Shown: one piece after another, positions 22,801 to 32,530 of the stretch
Numbering within the stretch: the first letter of the stretch is position 1
How the letters are laid out: every line of letters begins with the position of its first letter
Origin: Cunninghamia lanceolata
Lineage: Eukaryota; Streptophyta; Pinopsida; Cupressales; Cupressaceae
Assembly (NCBI GenBank): GCA_027924645.1
Contig: BSBN01000140.1
Span: 8,500,501 to 8,564,500, forward strand
DNA length: 64,000 nucleotides
Direction of reading: 5' to 3'
Position numbers and translations under genes: made by a program
Notes under the pieces: generated by a model
Seen by the model: the letters and a program-made list of their open reading frames with translations, nothing else
What the model was told of the DNA's origin: nothing
Database searches by the model: none

Positions 22801-25800
22801 TTCATCTATGATCTGAGCTTCAAATACATCTCTGTTTGATATGAAGTCCAAGATGTGCTGATCATCATCAAACACTTGGAGATTGGTCACATTGTCAGGT
22901 ACTGAAGGTACTGACACCAATTCTACTGCAAATCTCTTCAGACCAGATATAGACAGTGGTTCCAGCGTACTGGCGGCCTGAGCAAGTGCATCTGCCCTTT
23001 GGTTCTGTTCTCTTGGCACGTGAATGATGTTGAAGGCATCAAAGTCTTCAATCAGGTCCCACACACGATGTCTATAATTTGACAGCTTTCTGTAGTTACA
23101 AGAGTAAATTCCCCTTACTTGTCTTACAACTAGTTCTGAATCTCCAAAGACATGCAGGATCTTCACCTTCTTCTTATGTGCAAACAACAGTCCATGAATC
23201 AGAGCTTCATACTCTGTGACATTATTAGTGCAGGGGAACTGTAGTCTGTAAGCTGCTAAATGGGATTTCCCTGATGGATCAGTAAGGTCAATCCCTACTC
23301 CAGAACCTTGCTTGGATTTGGATCCATCAAACCTCAGGATCCAAGGCTTATCTTCAGCGGGACATTTATTTGAACTTTCCTTTTTCTTTGCAGCTCTGGC
23401 TGCTGCTCCGCCTGATATCCACCTTAACCTAGGTGTGTCATCTTCAAGTTTCCTCTTTCCTTTATCTGATGAGCCTGATGGCTTTTCTGTTTTCTCTTCA
23501 ATCCTAGCAGGAGGATGATGTTCAGCACATACAACTGCATGCTTCCTCAAAATGTGTAAGCACAGTGAGCAAGTGGTTTCTGAGTGAGGCGCCTGATGCA
23601 GCCTACACCAACCTTTGATTAAAACCTCCTGGGGAGATCTACACTGTTGTGTTATTTTTTTTATTTCTTTGACCAGAAATTCTTCGAACTTCGTCAGGTC
23701 ACTGCCTTTATCCTCATCAGACAACTCGTAATCCGGTTCCATGAAGCAATCACTACCAGGAGTGATCTTTTCCTTTCTCGCATCATTCGTCTGATTGGAC
23801 ACCAGGATCTCTTCTATTTTTCGGATATGATCCTCATCAGGATCCGTCGACTCTTCTGTTCCTGCAGAAGACAAATAAAAATTAGTATCATCATCATCAT
23901 CAGATGTAGCACTCACCTCGGAATATGATGATGATGCTTCACTATACGTCTGCTCCAGCATGATCATGTCTAAGCATGGTTCGCAAGTCTTTTCCGAGTG
24001 TGCTTCTCCATGTAATCTGCACCATCCGTCGATCAAAATATCATTAGCAGGTATATTTAATAATTGACAACGTTTTATCTGAGTAGATAAATGCATCTGA
24101 AAATCCCTGAAGCGATCTATTTCATTCTCATTATCAGGATCATTATTAAGTTCCACGACTGGCATACCCTCATGATAATCATCATCATGATGATGATGAA
24201 CATCAAGCATCAGGACCTCTTCTATTTGGACAGTTTGCGGCCTGATGTGATAAACTCCAGGTTCTACGTTTACATACATGATCTCATTTGTTCTGTTATA
24301 TTCGGTGATCATATGTTTCATCCTAGGCTCAGCATCAATCCTGATCTGATTAGGTATACCTTTCCATGGCAACCACATGTGACTGAAGTCTGTGGACATG
24401 TATCCGTTAAGCGTTTTAGACCAGTCCCGGCTAAGCAACATCCCATATGTATCAGGTATGTCAACTACCTGAATGTCAATGTAATACTGGATCCTAGGAT
24501 CAGACGCTAGCTGCATGTGAATATGAGTGAGTTCTCCTACGACACTTACTTCTGTCTTGTCCAGTTGAGTGACCTTCTTTAAGGATTTAGCAGGATGCAG
24601 TCCTAATGCGTTGCATATTGACAAAGGCATAACATTAGTTGAGGCTCCTGAATCAACTAAACAATTGTGTAAATTCTTACTGAACATTCTTATGGTGAGG
24701 AGAAACGGTGGTGATTCAGTTTTATCCCTGTACAAGGTCATGTGAGAGGTTTCAGCAGCTTGGACTGTGGCTGACACTTTGGGCTTGACAGTGCTATCTT
24801 TAGCAGTATGGTCTCTGCTATTGGATTGACTCGAAAGGTGATTATCCTCTTTAGAAGCAAGATCATCCAGCGACTTCATGAATGCCCTTTTGATGGCAGG
24901 AGTTTTCAGTAACTCAGATAGGGACAGGCTGATCTTGATTTTCTTCATTTCATCAGCCAAATAGCTGACTAACCTGTCAGATTCATGAGGTGTACCTGCG
25001 ACTTTTGTTACTGTGTTTTGAGGAGACAAGTACTGAGCATTCACCTTAGGGAACCCAGGGTTATTGCTAGCCTTAGGATCAGGAGGTGTGTTAAAGTTAT
25101 TTGGAGGTAGAGATGATGTCAATGGACCGGCAGGTCTGTTGGCATTACTCCTTAGGTTATAATTGTGCTTACCAGGGTATTGCTGCTGGTATGCATGTAC
25201 TTCCTCATGCTCTCTTGTAGGTTCATTTTCATCCTCAAAAGGGAAGACATAATTTGCTTCAAAGGTTAAGGCAGATTCTTCACAGGTCTGATTATAATCC
25301 TGGTGAGGTTGATTAGTGTAGGTTTCCAGCACAAAAGCTGAGTCATATCCACAAGGAACTATTTCATTTCCTTCTGCCTGAGGTGGATTTCCAGAGGTAT
25401 TAGACACTTCAGTCTGAAAGATGCTGGCAGCAATCCTAAATTGTGGACAATCTAATTCTGCATGTGCATTGGTATTGTGAATCCTGCACCAATTGGTAAG
25501 GGCTGCTTCAGCAAGATTGACTCTAGTAGTCTGTTTGGCTTCACCAGGAGGCTGATTGTCTAGGGGTGATGGTAATGAACCATTATTTGGCCTGGAGTTC
25601 CACACTCTAGGCTGCCTAGGAGGATTATTGTTATTTGCAGCACTACTGTTGAAGTTATTGTTGTATCCTCTGTCAGGGTAATTTGGTCTGTCATTGGAAT
25701 AACTCCTATTCTGACCTGACTGTGAATAAAACCCTTGATTTCTCAAGTGTGTTACTTCTGTGGTGAGCTTTCTCAACTGAGCAGCAATTTCTTTGATTTC

Positions 25801-27075
25801 CTCTTTCTCCTCTTGAGCTTTGGCCACTACATTTTCAGGCTGAGGCTGGAAAAAGGAAGATCCATGGTTATTATGAGATAGATCTGTACCCTGAGGTGTC
25901 TGAGTATGTGCAGGATATTGTGGCAATTGGCCATTTCCATTAGGAGGAGGCATGATACTCAATGGAGGTACTTGCAAAGGTGCAGGCATGATTGCTGGGG
26001 GCATCACTGCTCCATTTGGATATTGTGCAGGATATTGCGAAGGATAAGCTGCAGGATACTGTGCTGGATATTGTGACTGCATGCCAGGCAAAGCAGGGAA
26101 TGCTATATTTGGAGTAGGAGCAGGTATCAGCTGTTGGTTTACCTTGATAGCTTCTTGAAAAGCTCCTGTCAACGTGGTGATCGCAGGATGTGTTCTCCTG
26201 ATGAACATGGCGGTTAACGGATCCAGGGCTGAATAGTAAATACTTCTAGCAGCATCATCAGCCACCACATATGGGGTAACTAGCTTGGACAACATTTTCT
26301 GGAACCTAGCATTGAAATTTGCAATAGGTTCATGCTCAAATCTCTTGATTGTGGCAAACAGGTGGTAATTCATGGATGGATCAATAGGGACCTTGAATCT
26401 GTCAAGAAAAGCCTTCTCTAAGACAGCCCACGAACCTACAGAAGATTGACCAAGACTGATGAACCAATTATAAGCCTCTTCCCCTAAGGAAAAAGGGAAT
26501 AATCTGCACACCACATCCTGATGCTCTATTCTAGCTCTGTAGCAAGCTTCTTTAAACGTCCTGATATGATCATCCGCATCCTGATAAGGATGGTATTTTG
26601 GACAAAGCTTGTCTGGATACTTTGGTAACTCATGATACGCAGTAAAGGTCAATGGTGATTCTGCTGCAAAGAACGACATTGCAACCTGAAGGGGCTGAAC
26701 TGGTGGTGCAGTTGGCTGAGGTTGGACTAAAGGTATACCCTGAGGTTGAACAGGAGGTGTCACTGGTATACCTGAAGGTATTTGCAAACCAACAGGAGTT
26801 ATAGGAGGAGGTCCTGGTGAAGCTCTGGACTTACTAGACTCTGGAGTATGGTGAACGTCTACAGTCTTAGGTCTAAAACCTCTGACAGGCAATTCTTCGA
26901 AAATTTCACTATGTCTAGACCTGGTATTTATCCTGTGAGCCAGGATTTCTCGATTTGGAGGCCAATTAGCTGAAACTTTGCAAATATTGGCTAGATTCCA
27001 CCGGACGAGGTGATATTTGCGGTCAACTTGCAAATCAGACTGAATATTTACGCGATATTTGCGAAGATACTGCAA
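19888..27075 (-). CDS. Gag-protease-RNase H-RT-integrase polyprotein of element D
   Basis: One frame of 2395 codons with no stop. Approximate residues: Pro/Gln-rich N-terminus, then Gag core 132-320 (EEAYNWFISL), a knuckle CRIHNTNAHAELDC near 528, and protease near 808 (LVDSGAST). Two copies of a finger-like domain with WCRLH..H....C..C follow near 1017 and 1155. An added RNase H lies at about 1245-1365 with all four acidic sites (FDGSKS, TEYEAL, GDSEL, RADALA). RT is at 1528-1760 with YMDD near 1695. The native RNase H at 1840-1955 is degenerate (SFASE, VPDA, GQALSQ replace the usual Asp positions). Integrase is at 2040-2395 with HHCC, MDFVGP, SDNGSAF and GLAEST. The start ATG at 27075 is the first in frame after a ~330 bp leader. 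Gag and Pol share one frame, so a processing step must set their ratio. It copies and integrates the element; the protein looks functional. Confidence 0.95.
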   Translation of the reverse strand: MQYLRKYRVNIQSDLQVDRKYHLVRWNLANICKVSANWPPNREILAHRINTRSRHSEIFEELPVRGFRPKTVDVHHTPESSKSRASPGPPPITPVGLQIPSGIPVTPPVQPQGIPLVQPQPTAPPVQPLQVAMSFFAAESPLTFTAYHELPKYPDKLCPKYHPYQDADDHIRTFKEACYRARIEHQDVVCRLFPFSLGEEAYNWFISLGQSSVGSWAVLEKAFLDRFKVPIDPSMNYHLFATIKRFEHEPIANFNARFQKMLSKLVTPYVVADDAARSIYYSALDPLTAMFIRRTHPAITTLTGAFQEAIKVNQQLIPAPTPNIAFPALPGMQSQYPAQYPAAYPSQYPAQYPNGAVMPPAIMPAPLQVPPLSIMPPPNGNGQLPQYPAHTQTPQGTDLSHNNHGSSFFQPQPENVVAKAQEEKEEIKEIAAQLRKLTTEVTHLRNQGFYSQSGQNRSYSNDRPNYPDRGYNNNFNSSAANNNNPPRQPRVWNSRPNNGSLPSPLDNQPPGEAKQTTRVNLAEAALTNWCRIHNTNAHAELDCPQFRIAASIFQTEVSNTSGNPPQAEGNEIVPCGYDSAFVLETYTNQPHQDYNQTCEESALTFEANYVFPFEDENEPTREHEEVHAYQQQYPGKHNYNLRSNANRPAGPLTSSLPPNNFNTPPDPKASNNPGFPKVNAQYLSPQNTVTKVAGTPHESDRLVSYLADEMKKIKISLSLSELLKTPAIKRAFMKSLDDLASKEDNHLSSQSNSRDHTAKDSTVKPKVSATVQAAETSHMTLYRDKTESPPFLLTIRMFSKNLHNCLVDSGASTNVMPLSICNALGLHPAKSLKKVTQLDKTEVSVVGELTHIHMQLASDPRIQYYIDIQVVDIPDTYGMLLSRDWSKTLNGYMSTDFSHMWLPWKGIPNQIRIDAEPRMKHMITEYNRTNEIMYVNVEPGVYHIRPQTVQIEEVLMLDVHHHHDDDYHEGMPVVELNNDPDNENEIDRFRDFQMHLSTQIKRCQLLNIPANDILIDGWCRLHGEAHSEKTCEPCLDMIMLEQTYSEASSSYSEVSATSDDDDDTNFYLSSAGTEESTDPDEDHIRKIEEILVSNQTNDARKEKITPGSDCFMEPDYELSDEDKGSDLTKFEEFLVKEIKKITQQCRSPQEVLIKGWCRLHQAPHSETTCSLCLHILRKHAVVCAEHHPPARIEEKTEKPSGSSDKGKRKLEDDTPRLRWISGGAAARAAKKKESSNKCPAEDKPWILRFDGSKSKQGSGVGIDLTDPSGKSHLAAYRLQFPCTNNVTEYEALIHGLLFAHKKKVKILHVFGDSELVVRQVRGIYSCNYRKLSNYRHRVWDLIEDFDAFNIIHVPREQNQRADALAQAASTLEPLSISGLKRFAVELVSVPSVPDNVTNLQVFDDDQHILDFISNRDVFEAQIIDENGMEDHVWEEDEILELPGNTIPKGMIELERAFDLDNMLKHKDLPKADGGQYSQVNIGQADDKKNVLLGKVCTPEELDGITQALKDYIHVIAWTYDELKTYDTSVITHTIPLKPDAKPFRQKQRPVNALLEPIILEEVKKLLNARIIFPVRHSTWVANLVPVRKKNGDIRLCVDFRNLNRASEKDNYPLPSLDEVLQMVNGAKMMSFLDGFSGYNQVMVDKIDRLKTAFTTKWGIFAYRRMPFGLINAGATFQRAMDIAFRGLIGKCIVIYMDDLTVFSKERGNHVADLRSVLKKCEEYGISLNPKKCIFGVTTGKLLGHLITEDGIIIDPDRVESIMKLPLPGSKKELKSYFGKINFVRKFITGFAEIVRPLNAMLKKDAQIDWTPEARAAFEDIKKAISDAPVLISPDYTNDFYIYSFASEHTSAAVLTQRNEDREEKPIAFMSCPFRDAELRYVDVERQALPLVRAVKKFRHYILRSKVIAVVPDAAVKMLLMQSEPGEKRAKWITILQEYDMEITPMKLVRGQALSQMISETDPNIISQQYVIDEKDNKEWYSDIRHILITGRCPLRMQASQRRALKMRSQKYMMKGGALFKKNYEGIYLRCLEKSEANKVLTELHDKFGTAHGSALATTHAILRAGYYWPTIFKDTADHVKCCHVCQVAANREKYAAQPLQPVMEERPFAQWGMDFVGPINPPSSSGQRYVLTITDYCTRWTEAISSKTCTADDVIKFLESNIVTRYGTPYALVSDNGSAFISTKLSSWAFDHGIILKFSSNYYPQGNGLAESTNKNLLSIIRKLIEKNPREWNSFLKYALWVDRTRMKIALGNSPFQLVYGVDPILPVNLKIPTLQFAQDYLGIDNKQEVRLLQLMHLEEKRSQAIDQFAKHQVVVKRWFDKRARIKAFRISDLVLMWDKAHERKGDHGKFDRLWIGPFQISEILGDSTYRLKNLTGEDVPLPVNGQFLKHYFQA

Positions 27076-27406
27076 ATATGACAGGATATTGGGATATTTC
27101 GACCAGTAGCACCAGATCTCACATGTCTAAGGCTCAAATCCTCAAAGCTTGAACAAATTTATGCATCTTTGGCCAATATTTAGTGAATCTAAAGAAATCT
27201 ACTGTAAAGCTTGCAATATTTATGTGAAATTTGGAAATCTTTACACAGAATGTGCAAATACAAACTTGTCGCAGCAAATATTTACGCAATTTGATGAAAT
27301 TCACAAATGATCTGAAGTTACCTTACTCTGAGCGTCATCAAACCTGGAAATACTGATGATGAACGTGATCTTCTGGACTCAATGCCCTCCTTCTAGCGCC
27401 AATTTA
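27076..27406 (-). other. Leader and primer binding site of element D
   Basis: On the minus strand, TTGGCGCTAGAAGGAGGG starts four bases inside the 5' LTR (27386-27403 on the window). It begins with TGG, as a tRNA primer site should. I do not assign the tRNA. The rest of the leader is rich in GCAAATAT and AATATTTGC repeats. Confidence 0.7.
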
Positions 27407-30400
27407 TGTTGGTCATGATGTTAGTCATTCGCAAACATAGAATAAAAGTTACACAACAACCTTTACTCATCTTGAAAGATACGATGAATTCAAAGAATTC
27501 ATGATCCCAAGTCTCCGTTGATTAGGTCTTAATCTACTGACGTTACTCAGTGGTTGATGTGTGTTGCTGTTTTCCATTCAGGGGCCTTACGTGTTTCTGC
27601 ACTGTTCATCATCATCGTCTTCAAATATCCTGCTCTGGATGTTCGCTCTGCATAAGTCTCCAACAATTCTACCTCTGCACTGTAAATTTAGTCAAATAAT
27701 GTGCATACAGGCTGATATTTGCATGATTTCTACCATTATTTATGATTCTTTGCATGATATTTTCAATACTACATGCATTTAACTCAAATATGCTAAGGAT
27801 CTTCAGTTACCTACGGGATTTCAGCATATTTCACTGTTTCTGCTTGTTATTTATCATGATTTGCAGTTATGGTGATGAATTAATGAAATTAAAAAAAAAG
27901 GAAAGGGTTAGAGAGTGAGATTCCTAAAATTACTGGACTTAGATCACTGATTCACATACAAGCTCCCATACTTGCAATGAAAAGAAGGAAAACTAGAAAT
28001 CATACTTCACCAGGACATTCCACAAATCCGCATGATCTAGTGCAAAGCTTCAAAGGAAAGTTGACAACAACATGTAATGAAATGAAAGCGCTTCCAGTTG
28101 AACACAGCATTCACCAGTACATATCCAGAAATCAACAGAAGATTATGTAAAATTTGCAATCAGGATGTAATCTGGAACTTCATATTCATTCAGTATGCTC
28201 AAGAACAGGTACATTTACAGTGATCTGAAGAAAGAACCTTGATATTTCAACAATTCTATCCTCATTAGTCTCAGTAATCCGATCTCCTAACTTATTCTAC
28301 AGTAATTGACTCTTTGCGCCAGATGCGTCTGTGTATTCTAATGTATATCTCCCCTTTAAAATGACAAGCTCTGGATGTTATATAGAACAACTGCCAGAAA
28401 ACGGTTACAATGATCCAAGGATCAGGATCCTCTCATAACAAACAACGGCCCAGATGAAAAGCACATGCTTCGTCAGTTAGCAAATGTACAGCTGGCACAG
28501 AATATTCCAGCATCTTCAACTTGATTCGGCCTCCAGCTGGCGAACAGCATATTTGACAATATCCCTTCATGTCTGGTCCATGTTGACTCTATGCGCAACT
28601 TTGTAATGCTCAGCCTCAGCAGCATCATCATGATCTCAACGTTCAGCTTTAGCAGCATCATCATGATCCCAACGCTCAGCTTCAGCAGCATCATGACTTC
28701 AATGTTCAGCTTCAGCAGCATCATGATGATTTCCTGCAAGTAAACAGACAAACATAAGGTTCATCATCATCATGATAAACAACAGGAAGTAAACACTTTA
28801 TTAAACATACCTCCCCATGGTGTGCATCCACGAGCTTCAAATCAATGGAAATTTATGCACTAAATGCATAAACAGCATAAAAACAATCAGGTCAACCATC
28901 GTTGACCAAACATCAGGCAGTCGGGCTTTCAAATTTCTATCGCTTCATGTTTTTGCCCATTTTCTTGTATATCGGGTTCAAAAAATGATGATGATGATCT
29001 CAAATTATATAAAGAAATAATCGCCTTTCAACCATCCTTAGAAACCGGCCTTGCATCATCATCATATTTGCATCGGCGTGACTACATATGATCAGGGTGA
29101 CAATTTTACCTTATGCCGACGGCAACAGTTATACCGACGCCAAAAAATCATGATGATGACCAACTATATATCTTCAAAGTGGCCGCAGGATATCACAAAA
29201 TATGATGATCCTCCTTTCCTAATGCCCTGATAAAAAGCACATTAGGATGTTTTGTTTTTGCACATTCGGGAAAGCAAGACATCGTCATCATCATCATGAT
29301 GAAGACAAACAGGAGGACTCGGAAAATGATCCTGCCGCTGAGGAAAATCATGATGACGTCATCGTCATCATCAGGCTTGGTTAAAATGCAAAGGGATGAC
29401 GTCACCGTCATGTTTCGTTTAAGATCAGGAGGTAAATGGAATATCGGGTTCTCTCTAAGGAAGATGATCAGGTGGATGAAAGCAATATGACCCTTTTCGG
29501 CCAAGGCTATCCGCTCGAAAGATCAGGATGATGAACATCATCATCATCATATACGCACTGGGTGATCAAAAATATGATCCTGCTGAAAAGTCCTGATGAC
29601 GTCATCAGGATATCCGGGGCTTGTGTTAATCTTCGAAGATGACGTCATCGTCATCATCATATTGGTGAAATGTATCGCGCCTTGGAAAATATCATGCCGA
29701 AGGAGAAAGGTGATGGTGATGTCATCGTCATCATCATATTTGCAAAAGGTTATACTCGTCGGCAGGATGATATTACGAACTGTTGGGTAGAGAAAGATCA
29801 TGATGATGATGTTCAACATGACTTGAGAAACGAAAATCACCCTCCGCTTCGAAAGATAAGGTGATCATCATGATCACGCAAAAGGAGGTCAGGAGGATAT
29901 TAAGAAATGCCGGGTCTCAAAATATCATGATGATGTTGATCACCAAGACGGTCGCGCGCGCGAGTTATGCAGATGGCAGATTTCTCTAAGTAAGGTGACG
30001 ATGATCATCAGCATGATATTATCACATCGGGTGATTTTAAATATCATGATGCTCGCAATGTTGGAATATCATGATGCTTTAGAATATCATGATGCTCGCT
30101 TGACGGGTAAAACACACTAGCATTTAAGATTGACGTCCGGATGTTTCGGGACTGCATGATTTTCATCAGGTGATAAAGTAAGATCATGATGATGACCTTT
30201 GGCGATACAAAAGACCGCCTGACGGGAAAAGATTACTACGACTTAAACTTGACGTCCGGATGTTTGGGGACTGCATGATTTCCATCAGGTGATAAAGTAA
30301 GATCATGATGATGACCTTTGGCGATACAAAAGACCGCCCGACGGGGAGAACCTACTACGACTTAAACTTGACGTCCGGATATTTCGACCTCAGGATACTA

Positions 30401-30750
30401 TCGGGGGGCTTTTCAAATATCATGATGATGACCATCACACAGCAATTATCAGGTTTGACCAAAACTTTGACTGCTCACAACTCCCTCTTATGGACGAATT
30501 TTCAAGTGATGCAAAAGGCAAACCTGCATGAAATTTCAAACTCTTTCTAACCATGAAGTCATAGAAACAAAATATGAACTTTGACAAACTAACCTCATGA
30601 TGATGACCTACCTCATCCTGACCTTCATGATGATGATGCACCTGACTTAATTTTACCAAAACCGCCAGAAACAGACAACACAAGCCAAAACAAAAGCTGG
30701 GTCCCTGTTTTGCCAAGTCAAAATGGGGCGTGTTGTGTAACCACACAACA
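27407..30750 (-). repeat. 5' LTR of element D (as transcribed from the minus strand)
   Basis: 3344 bp, same length and nearly the same sequence as 15705-19048. Ends with ACACAACA directly before the GATGG duplication. It should hold the promoter of D, firing leftward. Confidence 0.95.
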
Positions 30751-30755
30751 GATGG

Positions 30756-31194
30756 CAGTGAAGTATACAAATTTTGTATTTCCTAGTCCAAAGCAACAGT
30801 GGAGATTGAGAAGAAAATGAAGGAACATGAGGATAAACTATTAAAACTTTCTCAAAATTTTGATCCACTTTCTACATCAATAATAAATCAAGAATGTCAA
30901 ATGGTTGCAGTTTTGAATGAGATTAAGAAGCTTGAAAAAGAGAAGAAAAATAGAATAAGTAGGTTAAGTGAGCTCAAAGGGATAATTGTCCCTAAGTTAG
31001 AGGCCATGCATGAGGCCATAAAAGAAGCTCAAATCACAGCTCAGACAAATGATCCAACTAATCTAAAAAGGGTAGATGTGTTTGCTTTTCTATTGAGTGG
31101 TCATATATCAATTTTGGATAGAATGAAGCAAAGTTGGGCTATTGAATTCATTCAACTGAAAACAACTTTTGTAGACATACTACAGTATATGTAA
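30756..31194 (+). pseudogene. Element C accessory ORF2, 3' part (coiled coil)
   Basis: Continues the frame of 13050-15699 once D and one GATGG are removed. A stop lies near 30786; from 30799 the frame is open for 131 codons. The sequence is strongly helical and charged (EIEKKMKEHEDKLLKL, AVLNEIKKLEKEKKN), which suggests a coiled coil and so self-association. Ends at a stop at 31192. Confidence 0.6.
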
Positions 31195-31438
31195 GTATTA
31201 CATATATATACTTATGCGGCTAAGTATAGTAAAAATTTTTTGAAAATTTTGGTATACAAACCCTACCCTTTGCCATTGATGTCAAAGGGGGAGTAAGGAG
31301 TAGTGAAAAATGAGGAATCCAACTAAGGGGGAGCTCCGGAATATGTATATAAAAATAGAGCATCAGCCAAAGGGGAGCATAGTGTAAACACTTAGTCATT
31401 TTTCACTAAGTGTTGCCACCAATGCCAAAGGGGGAGAT
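31195..31438 (+). other. 3' untranslated end and polypurine tracts of element C
   Basis: Several purine runs (TCAAAGGGGGAGTAAGGAG near 31285, AAGGGGGAGC near 31325, CAAAGGGGAGC near 31368, and AAAGGGGGAGA at 31427-31437 right before the LTR). Repeated polypurine tracts upstream of the 3' LTR are a known Sirevirus feature. Confidence 0.8.
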
Positions 31439-32525
31439 TGTTGGCAAGAGACACTATATGGATTCATGATTGTTGTCATTCATGGCAACAAAGTTCATCC
31501 CACACATCCGCAGGACATGGTGTGTCTCTACCGGAAGTCAAAATGAAGAATGTTGTGGTCTGGTAAACAAGAACAGAGCATATGGCGAGGTCCAACAGAC
31601 AGGTCTGGATCTCTTAGAGGAAGTATCTTGGTGAAGTACAGATTTGGGGAAGTCAAGAGGACTACCTTAAGTGATAGATTCCAAGGATTTAGCCTCCGGT
31701 GACAGATGAGGAAAAAAATATGAATACTTGAGTATCGGATTCCTGAGTGATAGTGTGAACAGAGGAAGAACTGACTGACAGAACATCAAACTATTTTCTG
31801 GATGTGTTACTGATGATGGAAAAGGATCTTAAGGCATAAGTTATGTCTAGCCGACATGATTGATGACTTCTACAAGTATATGCTTGATCCGCATTACCTG
31901 GTGTGCAAGGATTCAGCTGACAGATCAGAGTTTGTGAAAAAATTGACTATTCTAGGTGTCGACTTGAAAGGTGATGAAATTACTTGTACGGATATATATA
32001 CAAGATGCATTTAGTTGTGAGAATAGTTGTTGTTGTTAGTGATGTGTGAATAAAAGTGAAGAACAAAGCAGAAGCAGTAAAGAAGGTCCGATATGTGAAA
32101 GAAAGCAACATAAGAAAAGAGGAAAGATGAAGTGCAGCAATCAGTGTACTGAGCCTAACCGGAACTGAACTCTAGCATATGTAGATGCTCCCAATCAGTT
32201 CAAGTATTGTATAACACTCTTTTTATAGACAGTGTGTCTCTTGTAGGCAGTGTGCCTCTTTGTGAGCAGTGTGCTCGAGCAGTGAGCCCTAATTGGCAAG
32301 TGCCATTTTGTTTTTCCTTATTCTTCTAATAGAGAATAATCTTTGGGTTAATCACCCCGTGGTTTTCTCCCTTAACAGGGTTTCCACATCAAAAATATTG
32401 TGTCATGTGTATTTCCATTTCATGGTTATGTTTTATTTGAATTAATGTTGCATTGATTAATAAGAAAGTTCAGAAAGAAGAAATAATTAGGATAACTGAT
32501 TCACCCCCCCTCTCAGTTATCAACA
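31439..32525 (+). repeat. 3' LTR of element C
   Basis: TGTTGGCAAGAGACAC...GTTATCAACA, 1087 bp, same length as the 5' LTR with many point differences. Followed directly by the ATGAG duplication. Confidence 0.9.
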
Positions 32526-32530
32526 ATGAG

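Larger units (their letters stand above)
15705..30750 (-). mobile_element. Element D: full-length Tat-like Ty3/gypsy retrotransposon
   Basis: 15046 bp, flanked by GATGG on both sides (15700-15704, 30751-30755). Both LTRs are 3344 bp. Comparing them by eye I found about six differences, all transitions, so roughly 99.8% identity and a recent insertion. The inside holds a primer site, one uninterrupted 2395-codon polyprotein, a non-coding 3' region and a polypurine-like end. The extra RNase H and very long LTRs fit the Tat (Ogre/Retand-like) branch. It lies antisense to C and splits the accessory ORF of C in frame. Confidence 0.95.
10143..32525 (+). mobile_element. Element C: Sirevirus-like copia element lacking pol, interrupted by D
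   Basis: Two LTRs of 1087 bp each, TGTTGG...CAACA ends, and the 5-bp duplication ATGAG (10138-10142 and 32526-32530). A primer site for initiator methionine tRNA and a polypurine tract AAAGGGGGAGA are both typical of plant Ty1/copia Sireviruses. The inside holds a gag remnant with coiled coil and zinc knuckles, and then one very long ORF of unknown function, but no protease, integrase or RT. Without D the element is about 7.3 kb. The LTRs differ at many sites, so it is older than D. Confidence 0.85.
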
